In this document: piece after piece, positions 1 to 11,269 of the stretch | Numbering within the stretch: the stretch's first letter is position 1 | Layout: every line of letters begins with the position of its first letter | Origin: Paramarasmius palmivorus | Taxonomy: Eukaryota > Basidiomycota > Agaricomycetes > Agaricales > Marasmiaceae | Direction: 5' to 3' | NCBI GenBank assembly: GCA_037176845.1 | Contig: JAYKXP010000334.1 | Coordinates: 1-25,203, forward strand | Length of the DNA stretch: 25,203 bases | The notes under the pieces: model-generated | Told to the model about the DNA's origin: nothing | The model's database searches: none | What the model saw: the letters and a program-made list of their open reading frames with translations, nothing else | Made by a program: the position numbers and the translations under genes

Positions 1-1500
1 GTGTATGAGAGGGAGAGGCATGAATGGTCTTGCATATCCTAGCCTGTCGCGTAGGCAGCTACTATAATGGAAGAGGCTGTCTTTGGATACCGACAGCGGG
101 AGGAAAGAATTGACATTGGGAGCCAAGGAGGTGCTGGTTCTCGGGAGTCGGAGGAGCAGGTAATCGATGTTTTCTCCGCTTGTTTTTGCCGTGGCGAGAG
201 GGAAAGAAACCTCTGCGTTTTCTAAAGAGAAATCATTAGCTAGTGAGGTCATATAGCAGGTGTCTAACGCGCGCACTTTTATTGTAAAATGCATCAAGAC
301 TAGTAATTCTCCTCGCTAGCGGGTGTTGTAGCATGGAATCAGTGTAAATAAGTTTGAGATTGAATAGAGGATTGTTGCCGGAACGGCTCGGGGGTGTTTG
401 AAGGGATAGTTGGGCGTAAATTGGACGAGAGCATCGATGATAAGTAAGAGTCGGGGGAAAAAAGGAACTAGGCGGGCGAGATCTTGGTTTGTCAGCACTT
501 TGATGGGGACGGCGGTCTAGACGCTCGCTTGCTGAGCAGCTGCTTCTCTTCGCATCAATCACCGCTTGCTTTTTGTCAACTTTTTGTCTTCCACATCGTT
601 GATGAGCCCACTCGTTCCGTTCAGGGAACGAAAGAGGTCAATAACAACAACAAGAGTTCCAAGAGAGCCAAATAACAGAAAATGGATAGCAAGTACACAA
701 ACGATGGCTCTACCAATCAAATTATCAACCATAAGCCCTTCAATTTTCGTCAAACATACTCTGCAGCTCAACTACTCTGCTCGCTACAACCGACACGGTA
801 CGCTCCCTATATTTAGACACCCAAGACCCCTCGATTCCAACCACCAAAGTACCCTCAAAGTATCTGACAGGGGCAATATTTTCTCTCGGCGTCAGTGCTA
901 CTTAGAATGTTCTGATCATCACATTCCATTCGCCATTGGATCATCCTTTCCTAGTGTCTAAAATTGCATCTTTGGCAGCGTTCGAGCCTATCGTCTCAAC
1001 GCAAAACACAAACTCATTGGTTCCTTAAAATTGTACCAACCAATCGCTATGCCTTCCTCGATGCCTACATATGAACTTCCTCGACCACTCCCAATACTTC
1101 AGCGTCTCTATCATACAAAGTAACGAAGTCCAGGACCTCTACCTAACCAATACCCTTGAAGGATCATCGTCATTCGCCACGGTCAGACGACCCTCCTAGT
1201 AATCCTACGATCGACAACTATTCTCGCGCGATATGTCACGTCTAGCTGTCAATCTGACTTTTAATACATCCATGACTACTCAATGCCTTTCCTTGCATCT
1301 TCCGCGCCCCTTCTCATCTCCCTCGAATTTCATCGCTTCTAGAAGACTCCCAGGCAGTATACCGTCAACTGCGTACGCCGATTGAAGACGGCGGGCTTCA
1401 CCGTTGTTTCTGCCCTAGATATGGGAGCTTCGTCCAGGGAACACTATTTTTTCCTCTCTTTCCCATAACTTCCTTTCTGGAGGAATTGAAGAAACAAAGA
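1..1500. repeat. Tandem-unit intergenic block, copy 1 (left end outside window)
   Basis: This block is a diverged copy of 5717-7920, 11270-13045 and 17055-21850. Anchors shared with the other copies are a GAAAGAA...TTTTCTCCGC segment (about 100-255), the TTGGTTTGTCAGC / CGGTCTAGAC footprint (483-522), an AACAACAA..AGAG stretch (about 640-665) and a segment around 1065-1440. Short reading frames differ from copy to copy and stops are not conserved, so it is treated as non-coding repeat. Confidence 0.6.
483..522. promoter_or_regulatory. Conserved footprint, block copy 1 (TGACGTC missing)
   Basis: CTTGGTTTGTCAGC is followed by GGCGGTCTAGAC. Both words recur in the other three blocks, in the same order. 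The downstream TGACGTC present in the other copies is replaced by a different sequence here. Role unknown. Confidence 0.4.
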
Positions 1501-2126
1501 CCGAGATGGCCGAGCGCTGGAAACGCCTATGATTATCCTCATAAGTTCCGTCTCAGTTCCGCGTCTGTTCCTCCTCAAGTCGCACCTAAACGTTGTAACG
1601 ACCAGAGAATCCATAATTGAAGCAATGCCCATCAGTCTAACGCCCCATCGCCAGCGAAGGCCGGGATGGCTCTTATCGGTTCTGCGTCTGTTCCTTCAAG
1701 TTGCAAGTCTTCGAGCACGCTCGGAAACACGGGCTGCTTATGTGCTCGTTTTCATTCTATTATCTGATAGCCGGCCTTTTTCTGTCCTTTGCGATATGGC
1801 CGCGAACATGCTGTCAACGCAAAGCTCATTGTACGTCCCAGCCTCAAGTTCGATATTGTATCCGAGTCTTTTCATCTTTGAATCAATCCAGGTATCTACC
1901 GTACTCAACTAATATTCGCAAATCATATTCATGATGACAGTGATCCTGTAAATAGCAGGGTACGTGAATGCCTGTGTATGCATAAGTAAAAGGTGTCCAA
2001 AAGGATATACAGTTGGGAACAAGGTCCAGAGATTCGGAGAAGTCTACGATAGCGACTAGATGAGCAATAGATGATTGAGAGCGTGTGGGCATACACACCT
2101 CTATTACACACGCACATACGGATCGT
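1501..2126. other. 3' flank of membrane gene copy 1, no gene seen
   Basis: It contains a loose internal repetition (a GTCTGTTCCT-type string near 1562 and again near 1686) and short frames that are not conserved in the other units. It presumably holds the 3' UTR and terminator of copy 1 near its right end. Confidence 0.4.
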
Positions 2127-3987
2127 TCATCCAATGTGAGGAATGAAGGTAGTCCACTGGACAGTCTGGTATGCGCTCAAAGGAAGGTTTCGCAGTTCCA
2201 TGAGCGCGAGAACCATCAGGATAACTCGTGCAATGATGTAGGCGAATGGGAGAACACTAGTGATAATAACAGTAGTGATAAGTATGATAGTCACCAACAC
2301 GTTCCTAGTGGTTTGTATGATCTTAGTGGCCAGGGAAGGAGAGGGATGATCTATGTTGTCGGGAGAGAATTGAAGTATAAGCAGAACAACAATCAATGTA
2401 AGAGGCAAAGCAACAAGTCCACTAGCCGAAATACGCCACAGCAACTGTTCTGTATGCGTCTGAAACTGAAAATTCCATGGGATGCAGTGGATGACGCCAA
2501 AGAGAGTTGTGAGCCCATAAACGAGAATGTACAGGGTGATTGATTCTTCCTTAAGCCTGGAAGCATGGACGACAAATGCCATGAGGTCGACATGGCCATC
2601 TGCTATGAGGAACATGGATGCCCAAATCAGGCGAAACACCACCAAGAACGGAAGGCCAACCAGTCGTAGTAGTGTTACCCACTTCATATTCGGGAGACTG
2701 TCGTCGTTCAATTCTGGGTCCCTTTCTGTTGGATCCCGAAGGAAGTTGAAAAGGACAATCATCGACATCCCAAATTTGACGGATGCGTCTCGGATTGAAT
2801 CCCAAGCTCCCACAATAAACTCCCGAATTTTTTCACCCTGGTTCTCCTCGTCCTCGTCCTTTCTTTCGGCTACCTTCTGGTGACGCCAATAAACGCGCAC
2901 AGGATGCCTAACTCGCAGTGGTTTATTCCACCACAGGAAGTACGTGCCGAAGTTCAGCACCGCAAAACCAACCGTGATGATTTCCAGCTCAGTTATGGCT
3001 AGACCTTCGACGGCGCGGCCTGCAATCTGGAGTAGGAACCATGTAGTCTGGATGACTGCGATAATCTTTGTTATGGAATCGCTGTGGCTGAGGTTATCCA
3101 TGATTTCGTCCTCCGTAATCGTAATGTAACCATGTTGGATCAAGAATTCAAGGAGATGCGCATTGTCATTCTAGTCAAGACACTTTCGAATAAATAATCT
3201 TCGCAAAAGCGGAATTTAATACGCACCAAACTCTTCGGCGCCATTTGATCCTGTGATTCGGTCACATTGCCTGTAGAAATGAAGCGCGTTTCCTCTGTCT
3301 GTGGCGCCAAGAAACATTCTTCATCTTTTTCCTCGGGCTGTAGACTGATCTTAATTTCTATGTCATGTCAGGTCAGACACAACAAGGGGACACACTCTTT
3401 TATCCAGCTCTGCCGTAGCCATTTGGATTATCCGATGATGTTCTTGGATCTTGTCTCGAACCGTATAATCGACACCACCGTGATCGGTCTCCGTCCCGAC
3501 TTCGCCATCGTTCCATATATATCCATAGAACTTTTTGTCGTCGTAAACAGCGAAACCACCCATTATCACCAGAAATCCATGTGCCATTCCCCACCCATAC
3601 TCTAGAAAGGATTCAGCCTTTATACATCTAACAGAATCCGAATCTCTGACTCTTATATTTCTTTGCGATCTCCTTAGCCGAATACCGTTGCCTTATCGCC
3701 CATAATATAATAATTTCTGGCGCAAGCATCGCTATAGCCATAAGCATGACATTACAGAATAACACGACTGCCCGATGCGCCTTGACATGTGGAACGTTCG
3801 GATGAATAGCGACCCATGTACAAATGAAGATCACCGAGAGACAGTTCCACAAGATTTGTGACGTCGTTCTGCATCCGTGGATATCGTCGCATTCGCCAGT
3901 AATGGAATCGAATACTGTAGAATTACCCGCTGAGGAGGTTGCGGTGTTTGAGAGGAGAGGTCTAGCGAGAGCGTAGAGGAGAAGCAT
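2127..3987 (-). CDS. Four-exon multi-pass membrane protein, tandem copy 1 (565 aa)
   Basis: Exons on the minus strand are 3987-3651, 3601-3396, 3337-3227 and 3170-2127. Introns are 3602-3650 (49 nt, GTCAGA..CTAG), 3338-3395 (58 nt, GTGTGT..ACAG) and 3171-3226 (56 nt, GTGCGT..CTAG). The joined frame is open for 565 codons. Hydrophobic segments lie at about residues 43-63, 73-97, 251-270, 277-299, 384-406, 429-450, 464-485 and 505-540. Landmarks are CTWVAIHPNVP (56-66), GWGMAHGF (115-122), WWNKPLRVRHP (298-308) and QWTTFIPHIG at the C-terminus. Residues 182-218 plus the K/E/D-rich stretch at 318-333 form hydrophilic loops. The ATG is chosen because the same MLLLY start recurs in all three copies. 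I recognise the family as a widespread uncharacterised fungal membrane family with no known reaction. Introns 1 and 3 are supported by all three copies; intron 2 matches copy 3 only. The GTCAGA and GTGTGT donors are weak. Confidence 0.86.
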
Positions 3988-4449
3988 TTCGTGGGATCGC
4001 GATAGACTTGGCTAGTGCAACTGATATATTTCAAGCATTCCAGACCGTGTGCATGTGTTGTACATGCTTTGTGGATGGCATAGTATCGCAGGGTCTTGCA
4101 TCTTAACCATGACAGATACAATGCATCAGTTATTGCAGCGAGGGGCCAAGTGGGGCATCTCAAAACACCATTCGATCAGACTGGACGAAAACATTCAGAC
4201 TCCGTGGTGTAAATGACATACATAAAACACATGCACATTCAGAACGTGTGTATTGCAATGATGCAGGACGAAGCCAGCGACGTCGTTCTCGTGCACAACG
4301 GCTAGACAAGACCAATATTTGAACTGGGAACGTCAACGCATTGAATAAAAAAAGAAGCTGGTGCACATTTTCCAGTCACCAACCACATTGCTAACACGCG
4401 TAGTCTTGGGATGCCCACGTACTTGATCGTTTGACACCAGCATGCCATT
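3988..4449 (-). promoter_or_regulatory. 5' leader and probable promoter region of membrane gene copy 1
   Basis: About 170 bp directly upstream of the ATG (3988-4160) align with 15448-15620 upstream of copy 3, including a shared CATGTA-rich stretch and a GGAATGCTTGAAAT-like stretch (GGCATGCTTAAAAT in copy 3). The equivalent region of copy 2 does not resemble them. No convincing TATA box was seen. From 4160 to 4449 nothing else was recognised. The regulatory role is inferred only from position and from conservation between two copies. Confidence 0.35.
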
Positions 4450-5715
4450 CTAGCTGTCAATCGTAAATACATGTGTTAGTAAGACCCGGCAAGAACCACT
4501 CTCCATCGCTTCGTAATGACGACGAGAGGATGGTATCGGCTGTATGAAGCTAGTGAAGATCAATGAGCACCCACCGTTCTCTCGCCTGTGGCGGCTCAGC
4601 TTATCTATCGAGTGTGAAGCACAGTAAATGAAAACACACCATCGAAAGCGGAAATGACGCTCGGTTCGAATGTGACAGGTACAATGGATTAGAACTACAC
4701 GCCGAAACCAGAGTGTAACCTTGTTATCTTGACATGAAGGGTGATGAACCCAATACATTTACAACATAGTCAACGTACCAAGAACGTTCGACCACGAATC
4801 CATGATCACCTTATCGCCACCTGCATCACCATGAGCTACACGCCGACAATCATACCTACCTTTGATAATCAAGCACGTTGAACCACCGAACAATTATACG
4901 CGGTGGAAGTCTGAAGGACCACCCCATCTATAAAAGGCCATGCAAGTCTCCGAAGAACCATCCCGAAATGAACGCCACATGACCGTATCGACGAGTCCTT
5001 CCGAGGAGGTGTCACTGCGAATGTGTACCTCGGAGGAATGGCGTCTATACGACCCCATTTCGATGAGAAGCATGATACACAACCCCCAGTGTTTCATGAC
5101 TATTTGATGTACAAGATCAACATGAGAGGATACATAGCTTTCGTCTTCCACACCCTGCAAAACACTCATCAGCCTTTGCGACGATACGCGAACCGTATAC
5201 GCACGTACCTTCAGTATCGGATTCTTTGCCAGTCCGATAACCCAGAAGCCAACCACAAGCACCTGTTATACCAGACTGAAAACATCAAAGAATCGCAGTG
5301 ATGCTTCAACGGCCACACGCCTGATCCCTGATGCAACGTGTTGGAAGGCGTGACTGTGAAAGATTCGTTACTCGAGGTTGCTGATATAGCGGTGATTGTG
5401 CCGATTTCAGCAGTATGTTAGGCCAGGTTCCGGGAAAGCTGGAAGAACTATCAAATGGTTGGTGAGGTATACGGTCTGCAAGGAGAGGAAGCATACAGAG
5501 TATCTTGTTAACCAAGCAAGGTTGACACGCCGAGTCGAGTGCTCACGTAGAGTACTAGGTTAGGGTGATGGATATCTTCGTCGCGAGGCTATATCAATAG
5601 GATAAAGGTTGAGGTATGCTCTATAACTTCATGCGTGAAGACAACGAACATAGTCATAGTACACGAGGCTGCTCGTGGAGTAACAGCATGAACGGCGATA
5701 AAAGGGTATACTGAT
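4450..5715 (-). pseudogene. Decayed multi-exon gene-like module upstream of copy 1
   Basis: The segment matches 15840-17050 and, in part, 10720-11230. Conservation follows reading frame on the minus strand. One segment (about 5255-5209) reads FWVIGLAKNPILK, then comes an intron-like gap at 5155-5208 (54 nt, GTACGT, a CTGAT branch-like site, TTTGCAG). A second segment then includes VDLVHQIVMKHWG and EMGSY. Further left are pieces ending in IIK and then an exon-like piece starting ATGGATTC just before a GTACGT donor at 4778-4773. Further right is a TVYLTNHLIVLP-like hydrophobic piece near 5475-5440. In-frame stops occur in several pieces (for example TAA just before the IIK piece), so I do not propose a functional protein. 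It could be a dead paralogous gene, or a conserved promoter that happens to look coding. I do not recognise the family. Confidence 0.35.
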
Positions 5716-5716
5716 T

Positions 5717-7920
5717 GTGCTTCACACACAGAAGGTCCAAGTTCGATCTACGGTACCAAAGGAAGAGTCAGCATTGGTTTCCAATGATAGGAAATCCTGC
5801 TCGTACCTGGACGGTGCTCTCGATGTTACTGCGCTAATGGAAAGGCGGAACGTTTCCGCCGAGCGACCATGCAAATTCTGGAGAACAAGCCGGGACGTTT
5901 CGCCTGTCCACAAAAACGAACCAGTCGAAGCTCAACGGCGATACATGCATCAAAATGCATCGGACTGGGCCTACGAGGAGTTCTGGCTCTGGCTCTGGCT
6001 CGAACCTTGTTGCATGGTGTGGAGAGATGGATTCACGGACGGTACGGACAGGGCGGAGTGAGGATAGAGTGCAGGCAAGACGAACTTCAACCATGTGAAC
6101 GTGAGTGGTGGTGAAGACTTGCCACTACGCAGAACACGGAGGATCGGTCGGGGCCTCAAGTCCTTGTGTAGTTGCGGAGACTGAACGGCGGCAGCAAAGG
6201 CGTTAAAGAGGTGTTGCGGAGGAATGACAAGGGATGTTGTAAATAACGCTGGTGGAGTTGCTGAGATATACTGGCCATGTAGAAGAGGGGGGCAGGAGGA
6301 GGAAGGGATATCGAGTATCGACGATCTTCGGCTATTGAATATTGAAGTCTGGAAGAGGGACACCTGCATTAGAAAGAACCGGAATTGAAAGCTGCGGATG
6401 GTCACCAACAGAGACGTGTCACGTTCAGAGCGAGTGAGGTTGGCCGGTACGTATGTAGGAGAGAGGAGGACGAGTGGCTATGGATGGCAGGCAATCCTTG
6501 ATGTACTGGCGACGGGAAGAAACGATTGAAATTGAGAGCCGCATAGGATGATATTCTTTTTCGGAAGAGCAGGCGATCGATTTCTTTCTCCGCTTTTTTC
6601 TTCATGGCGAGTGGGCGAAATGAATCCTTTTTGCATGCTCTAGAGAGGAACTGTCAGTCTATGAGGTCGTATGACGACTCTGACACACATACTCCCAGTT
6701 CAAAACACGTCGAGACAAACCCAGGGCATGTCCTTTCCCTAGCCTAGCTTTACCCGTATGCCTTCTTTGCCATAGGATCTCCTTGCTAGCGCACTGAAGA
6801 GTCGGGACCAAAAAAATGTCGTGGGTTGGTAATCGGTGAAACAAGATTCGAGATGGAGCAGAGGGCTAATGACGCATTTCCTTAACGAATTTGGTGCGAA
6901 GTTAAATGGTCTAGGGAGGAATTGAGAGAAATTGAAGAGACAGTTGGGGATAGAGCATCGATAAAAAAAGGTCGGGAGAGGGAAAGCGACGAGGCGGGGT
7001 GAGCGGAGAAACTTGGTTTGTCAGCAACAGCGGTCTAGACGCTGGTGACGTCAGTTACGTATACTCGCCCTTGCTTTCTGCTCGTCCTTCGGTGCCCACT
7101 CGTTCGCTGAGCGGAGTAGTGAGAGAGCCCAACAGCAACAATAAGAGTCAAAAAGAAAGACTTGAAGTGGACAATACTCAAAACGATCATGTCCAACGTT
7201 TGAGTTGTCACAGCTCTTCTATAAGGTGCGTACTCGAGCTCAACCCCTTTCTACGCCACTCATCTAGCTACCCAATCCCCTTTGTTCCACCCACAAAAGT
7301 ACCTCCTCGAAGCGACCTACATTACAAGGGCTATCAAGGACCAAGGGTTGAGATTTTACCCCCGCATTAGCGCTGAACTCTTGAATCTTCTGATGATCGA
7401 CCCTCTGTTCGATTATCTCTCTTTGCATCCTTGGTTTGCCATCGGTTTGAATAGATAAACTGGCTCATTCGGTCCCTTGGACAAGTTCCAGTCCATCATC
7501 ATGCCTTGCTATCCATATATTTGTTTCCTGTACTCGGTGCTTGCATCCGACAAGCGCCTTCCTCGAACACACCACGTTCAACCTCTCTATCAGCGGTATC
7601 GTACAAGGCAACGAAGGCTTCAGGCACTCTATTCGACCAACCCCTTCGCGGAGCATTGTCTCTCGCCACTGTTCAGACGACCCCAATCCTTCAATCCCAC
7701 AACTGTTCTTTCACGACATATCAATCTTGCTTTGAATACGTCTATCACTATTCACTACTTTCCTTGTTGTTTCCTTGCATTTTCTGCGTCCTTTCTCAGC
7801 TTGATTTGTCTCCCCGAACTCGCAGGCAAGGTACCGCCGCCTGCTTACACCGAATAGAGAGGGTCTCGAACTACTTTCTTTCTGGCTTGGGAGCTGGGAG
7901 CGTCGTCTAGAGCACCCGAC
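5717..7920. repeat. Tandem-unit intergenic block, copy 2
   Basis: This is the most complete copy. Its left end (5717-5870) matches 17055-17180, including a CCTGCTCGTACCTG core. The part near 6165-6330 matches 11620-11830, the part at 6519-6672 matches 12018-12174 and 17850-18015, and 7540-7910 matches 21420-21830. It contains a short CTGGCT triplication near 5983-6000. No reading frame is conserved across copies. Confidence 0.6.
7012..7053. promoter_or_regulatory. Conserved footprint, block copy 2, with a full TGACGTCA site
   Basis: CTTGGTTTGTCAGC, then CGGTCTAGAC, then TGACGTCA at 7046-7053. The last word is the palindromic CRE/ATF-type bZIP consensus. Conservation of all three words against a poorly conserved background suggests a protein-binding cluster; the regulated gene is unknown. 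Confidence 0.45.
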
Positions 7921-8301
7921 GTGTGTTGTTATGTTATGCATACACCGAACATTAATAGTTTTCTTCAATTGATAGCTGGATGTAAGTATGTGCCGAGATG
8001 TGCATATAGCCCAGTATAGGTAGATGCAAAGCAATTGAGGCGTAAAATTCGAAAAGGAAATCAGGCGGAGAAAGCGGGACGTAGAAATCAAATGATTTCG
8101 GAAACACTATGTATATGCATGGTATGGCGTGCATGTAAAAGCCATTTGAACAATCGAGGTATGCAAATATTGGAATCAAGATCGTCTCTGGCGTGAATAA
8201 TGTGGGCGGAGCAAGATCTTGGCGAACCTAGTAACTCAAATTGTTATCTCGAAGTATACGAGCAGTGCAAATACGAACCAACGAACGCTCTCCTATAGTG
8301 T
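7921..8301. other. 3' flank of membrane gene copy 2, no gene seen
   Basis: AT-rich stretch with CATACA/TGCATA strings between block copy 2 and the stop codon of copy 2. It probably includes the 3' UTR. No conserved frame was found. Confidence 0.4.
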
Positions 8302-10229
8302 TCAACCAAAATGCGGGATAAACTGAGTCCACCTGACCGCTTGGAGGCTACTGTATGGCAACGAATGAAACGCCTTGAGAGCAATATAGATCGTCGTTAT
8401 CCTCGCACAAACGTATACCCAGACAGTAACGTTGTGTACGATGACAGCGCCAAACCACAACAAAAAAATGTTGCGCCTTTCCGAGTCGGCCGCGTGCGAT
8501 ATGGCCGATGCAACTCCGAATAAGATCGGTGCACTAGCGAGCACTATTGAGGACAGCTGCCATTTTGTCCTATCATTGTCAGTTGGGAAGGTGGCGTCCC
8601 AAGTGAAGAAATGGATTGCTGCAAAGAGAAGGGAAGACATAAAGAGCAATATGATGCCACGGCGGGAGAATCGTGGTTCGACAGTGCTTGGTTGAACACC
8701 GTTTCCAAATAAAGAACCCTGACGGTATGGGATATAAATTGAGTCTACCACACACCTCAAAGGGAAAATAAGTGGAATGTATGGGTATACGATGAATGGG
8801 AACTTCTTTTGCCGGGGGCGGTCCCGCCTTGACTTGGGTCTGGATATGTTGGAAAGTCGAGCCCAGAATGGACGTGAGTCTCGGTCTTCAATTGCGTCTT
8901 CCACGTAAGATAACATATATTCCCAAGTAGAAGGAAACCCTTCGCAGAGAATGATCCAGAACCGCTTGAAGATCGACGGCTTCAAGACAGCGGGATACTG
9001 GCCACTGCACTCCTTTCGCAATGTTACGCGGACAACATAGCGTACGCGAAGTGGTTTGTCCCACCAGAAATAATAAGACACACCAAGTAGAGATGTGTAT
9101 GCGAGTGTGATCACTTCGACTTCGGTGATTGTGAGCTCGTTCGCGAAACGGGCAATGACTTGTATGATAAACCATGTCACTTGGATGATAGCGATGCATT
9201 TTGAAAGCGCATCTCCACTGCCCTTGGCCATAACTTCATTCTCCGTGATATCAATGTACCCGTTTGCTGCAAAGTGTTCCAGAAGGCACGTTGAGAGTTC
9301 TATCTGTGCAGCGGAAACAGTGGCATTGGTCGCAGATTTGTCTTCCTGATGTGACAAATCAATACGGAGACGGACTCGGAATTGCAGTTCTTATGGGCCA
9401 GTACTCACCACTGAGCTGCTGTCGTTGTGTCGGAGGATCGGGGTTTCCATATCATCTTGATTTTCGCTTTCTTTTGATTCCGCTAGAGCCATACCACTAA
9501 CTCCTTCAAGTTCCGTCAACTGGGATGAGGAATCGCTATCGCCATGTTTTTGGAGTGGAGACCCCGTGTTCTGATCAGTCTCAAAGGACTCATCTCGCTT
9601 GCCTTCCTCCGAATCTGTTTGGGGGACGATGATCCCTGCGTCTTTCAAGAGAGGCATCCTATCCCTAAGCAGTTCATGACGTCTGAGTGGTCATCCTATA
9701 ACGAACAGAAGGATTCTTACCGGAAAGTTTCTCGATCATTCTCAAAACTGTCATGGTCCCACAATATACCCAGGAAGTCGTCGCCATTGTACAATGCGAA
9801 ACCTCCCATGAGAGCCAGGAAAGCATGCGACTGGGTCCATCCATACTCTGTTCGCCAATCAGAAGAAATTTTAAAGCTACGTTCGCAATCCTTACTTTCA
9901 TACTTTTTTGCGATTCTGCTCGCAGAGACCCACTGCCGCACGGACCATAGCATCATGGACTCCGGTGAAATGAGCGCAACGAGCGTCACCATCGCAGTTT
10001 GTAACCATACAACCATATCTTTATGGTCTGGACGAGGTACATTCGGATGTACAGCAACCCAAGTGCAGATGAAGAGCATTGAAGCACAAGTCCAGAGTAT
10101 GTCCTTGATGCTTCGGCACTCGTAAAGGGAATTGCATTCTATTGGAGTTGTAGTACCTTCAACGGCAGAGAAATTCGCATCGTACGAGCGAAAAAGGATG
10201 GGATGGGCAAGTGTATAGAGAAGAAGCAT
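8302..10229 (-). CDS. Four-exon multi-pass membrane protein, tandem copy 2 (586 aa)
   Basis: Exons on the minus strand are 10229-9896, 9847-9721, 9664-9409 and 9345-8302. Introns are 9848-9895 (48 nt, GTAAGG..ACAG), 9665-9720 (56 nt, GTAAGA..TTAG) and 9346-9408 (63 nt, GTGAGT..TCAG). The spliced frame is 586 codons. The product has CTWVAVHPNVP at 56-66, then GWTQSHAFLALMGGF, WWDKPLRVR and a C-terminal RWTQFIPHFG. Exon 3 encodes an 85-residue Ser/Glu/Asp-rich loop, longer than the 37 and 19 residues of exon 3 in copies 1 and 3. The final exon is 1044 bp, identical in length to that of copy 1 although the sequences are strongly diverged. Intron 1 is a multiple of three with no in-frame stop, so an unspliced message would add 16 residues and still be open. 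Intron 2 is at a different position from intron 2 of the other copies. Function unknown; membrane location is inferred from hydrophobicity. Confidence 0.86.
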
Positions 10230-10719
10230 CTTTTGGCGACGAGCAGTGTTGTCCGCGTCAGCTGGGATTTAATCGTTATAACGATACTAACCACGTTGCA
10301 CTAGTATTGTGATCTTTAACGAAAGTAGAACTACGCTGCATCGATAAGTATTTGCGAACTGATCGGCGGAAAAGAATACAGTATAGCATAGACGCTGTCA
10401 GTGATCAAGTGTATTTGTGAAAACCTGCCATATTTCCTTTCTTAGATCCTATTACATTGGTTTAGCGACCTATCGTGGTGTTCTACACCGAATCCGGCCC
10501 ACTGAACCCTTGAGTGGAATGTAGTTAAGAGGTACCTGCTTTAATTCAGTCGGCAGAATGCGTCAGCAATCACAGCGTGCGTCCGTAAAAGTGGGCCAAC
10601 TAGCCGCCGAGAAACATCAAACCTGCCTAGTCCTCTTTGGAAATTGTGGTCACAGGGTTAGCGACCAACATGCGTGGATTGAAGAGTGTGGAGTTTGAAA
10701 GGACCTGCTCCTTTTTGCC
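10230..10719. other. Upstream spacer of copy 2, nothing recognised
   Basis: This is about 490 bp between the start of membrane gene copy 2 and the conserved upstream module. It does not match the leaders of copies 1 and 3 and holds no credible reading frame. It presumably contains the promoter of copy 2. Confidence 0.4.
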
Positions 10720-11230
10720 GGCACTTGAACATTCTAGCTGTCAATCAATAATGCATGTTCAGGAAGACCCGGGATATTACTTCCCTCCATGACTTTTCAA
10801 GAGAAATGTATTGGCTAAATGTAGCTCGTGCAGATCAAGGAGCGCTCATCTATCGAGCACGAGCACTCAGCGAATGAAGACAGCATTGAAGATGGTAAAT
10901 AACGCTCGATTCAAAGTGTGATAGATACCGGTCATAAGTATGCCGAGCATCGAGTATACTATACCCTTGCCGTCCTGACATGAAGGAATTATATGAAGCG
11001 CCCGACCATGATCCAATGTAGCCAACGTACCAAAAACGAAGCCATGACACATGTCCATCACCTTCCTATCGCCTACATCACCATGAGTTACACACCAAAC
11101 AAACGTACTTTTGATAACTGAACACCTCGAAGCACTAGATGCGATATAAGTCTGCAGAAGCACCTCATCTATGAAAGGCCATAGTAGGCTCGGGTGAATG
11201 GTGCCCTGGGTCCGTTGTTTCCGACCCATT
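10720..11230 (-). pseudogene. Decayed gene-like module upstream of copy 2 (partial)
   Basis: This matches part of the modules at 4450-5715 and 15840-17050. Shared landmarks on the minus strand are a V-L-L-Q-T piece ending VIK before a GTACGT at 11108-11103, a piece reading KVMDMCHGFVF that ends at another GTACGT (about 11034), and HFESSVIY (near 10930), which is identical in the copy-3 module. The right part of the module (the LAKNPIL and EMGSY pieces) was not found here, so this copy is shorter. Splice-like gaps of 36-39 nt are shorter than the introns of the membrane genes, which weakens the gene interpretation. Confidence 0.3.
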
Positions 11231-11269
11231 CACCCGCTCGCGTTGTGATCGTTATCCTTAAGCCTAGGG

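Noticed and set aside
1500..1535. tRNA-like GAGATGGCCGAG string (also near 12966)
   Set aside because: It resembles the D-arm (A box) of a tRNA-Leu/Ser, but no acceptor stem or T-arm follows; it is part of the repeated intergenic block.
2085..2543. Plus-strand open frame of 152 codons
   Set aside because: It lies antisense to the last exon of membrane gene copy 1 and is not conserved in the other copies.
2127..3143. Last exon alone as a complete protein of about 340 aa
   Set aside because: It would need a TTG start, and the conserved LLEFLI..G(Y/H)I.IT motif continues upstream to a shared intron acceptor.
9544..10125. Plus-strand open frame of 193 codons
   Set aside because: Antisense shadow of exons 1-3 of membrane gene copy 2; crosses its intron signals and has no homologue opposite copies 1 and 3.
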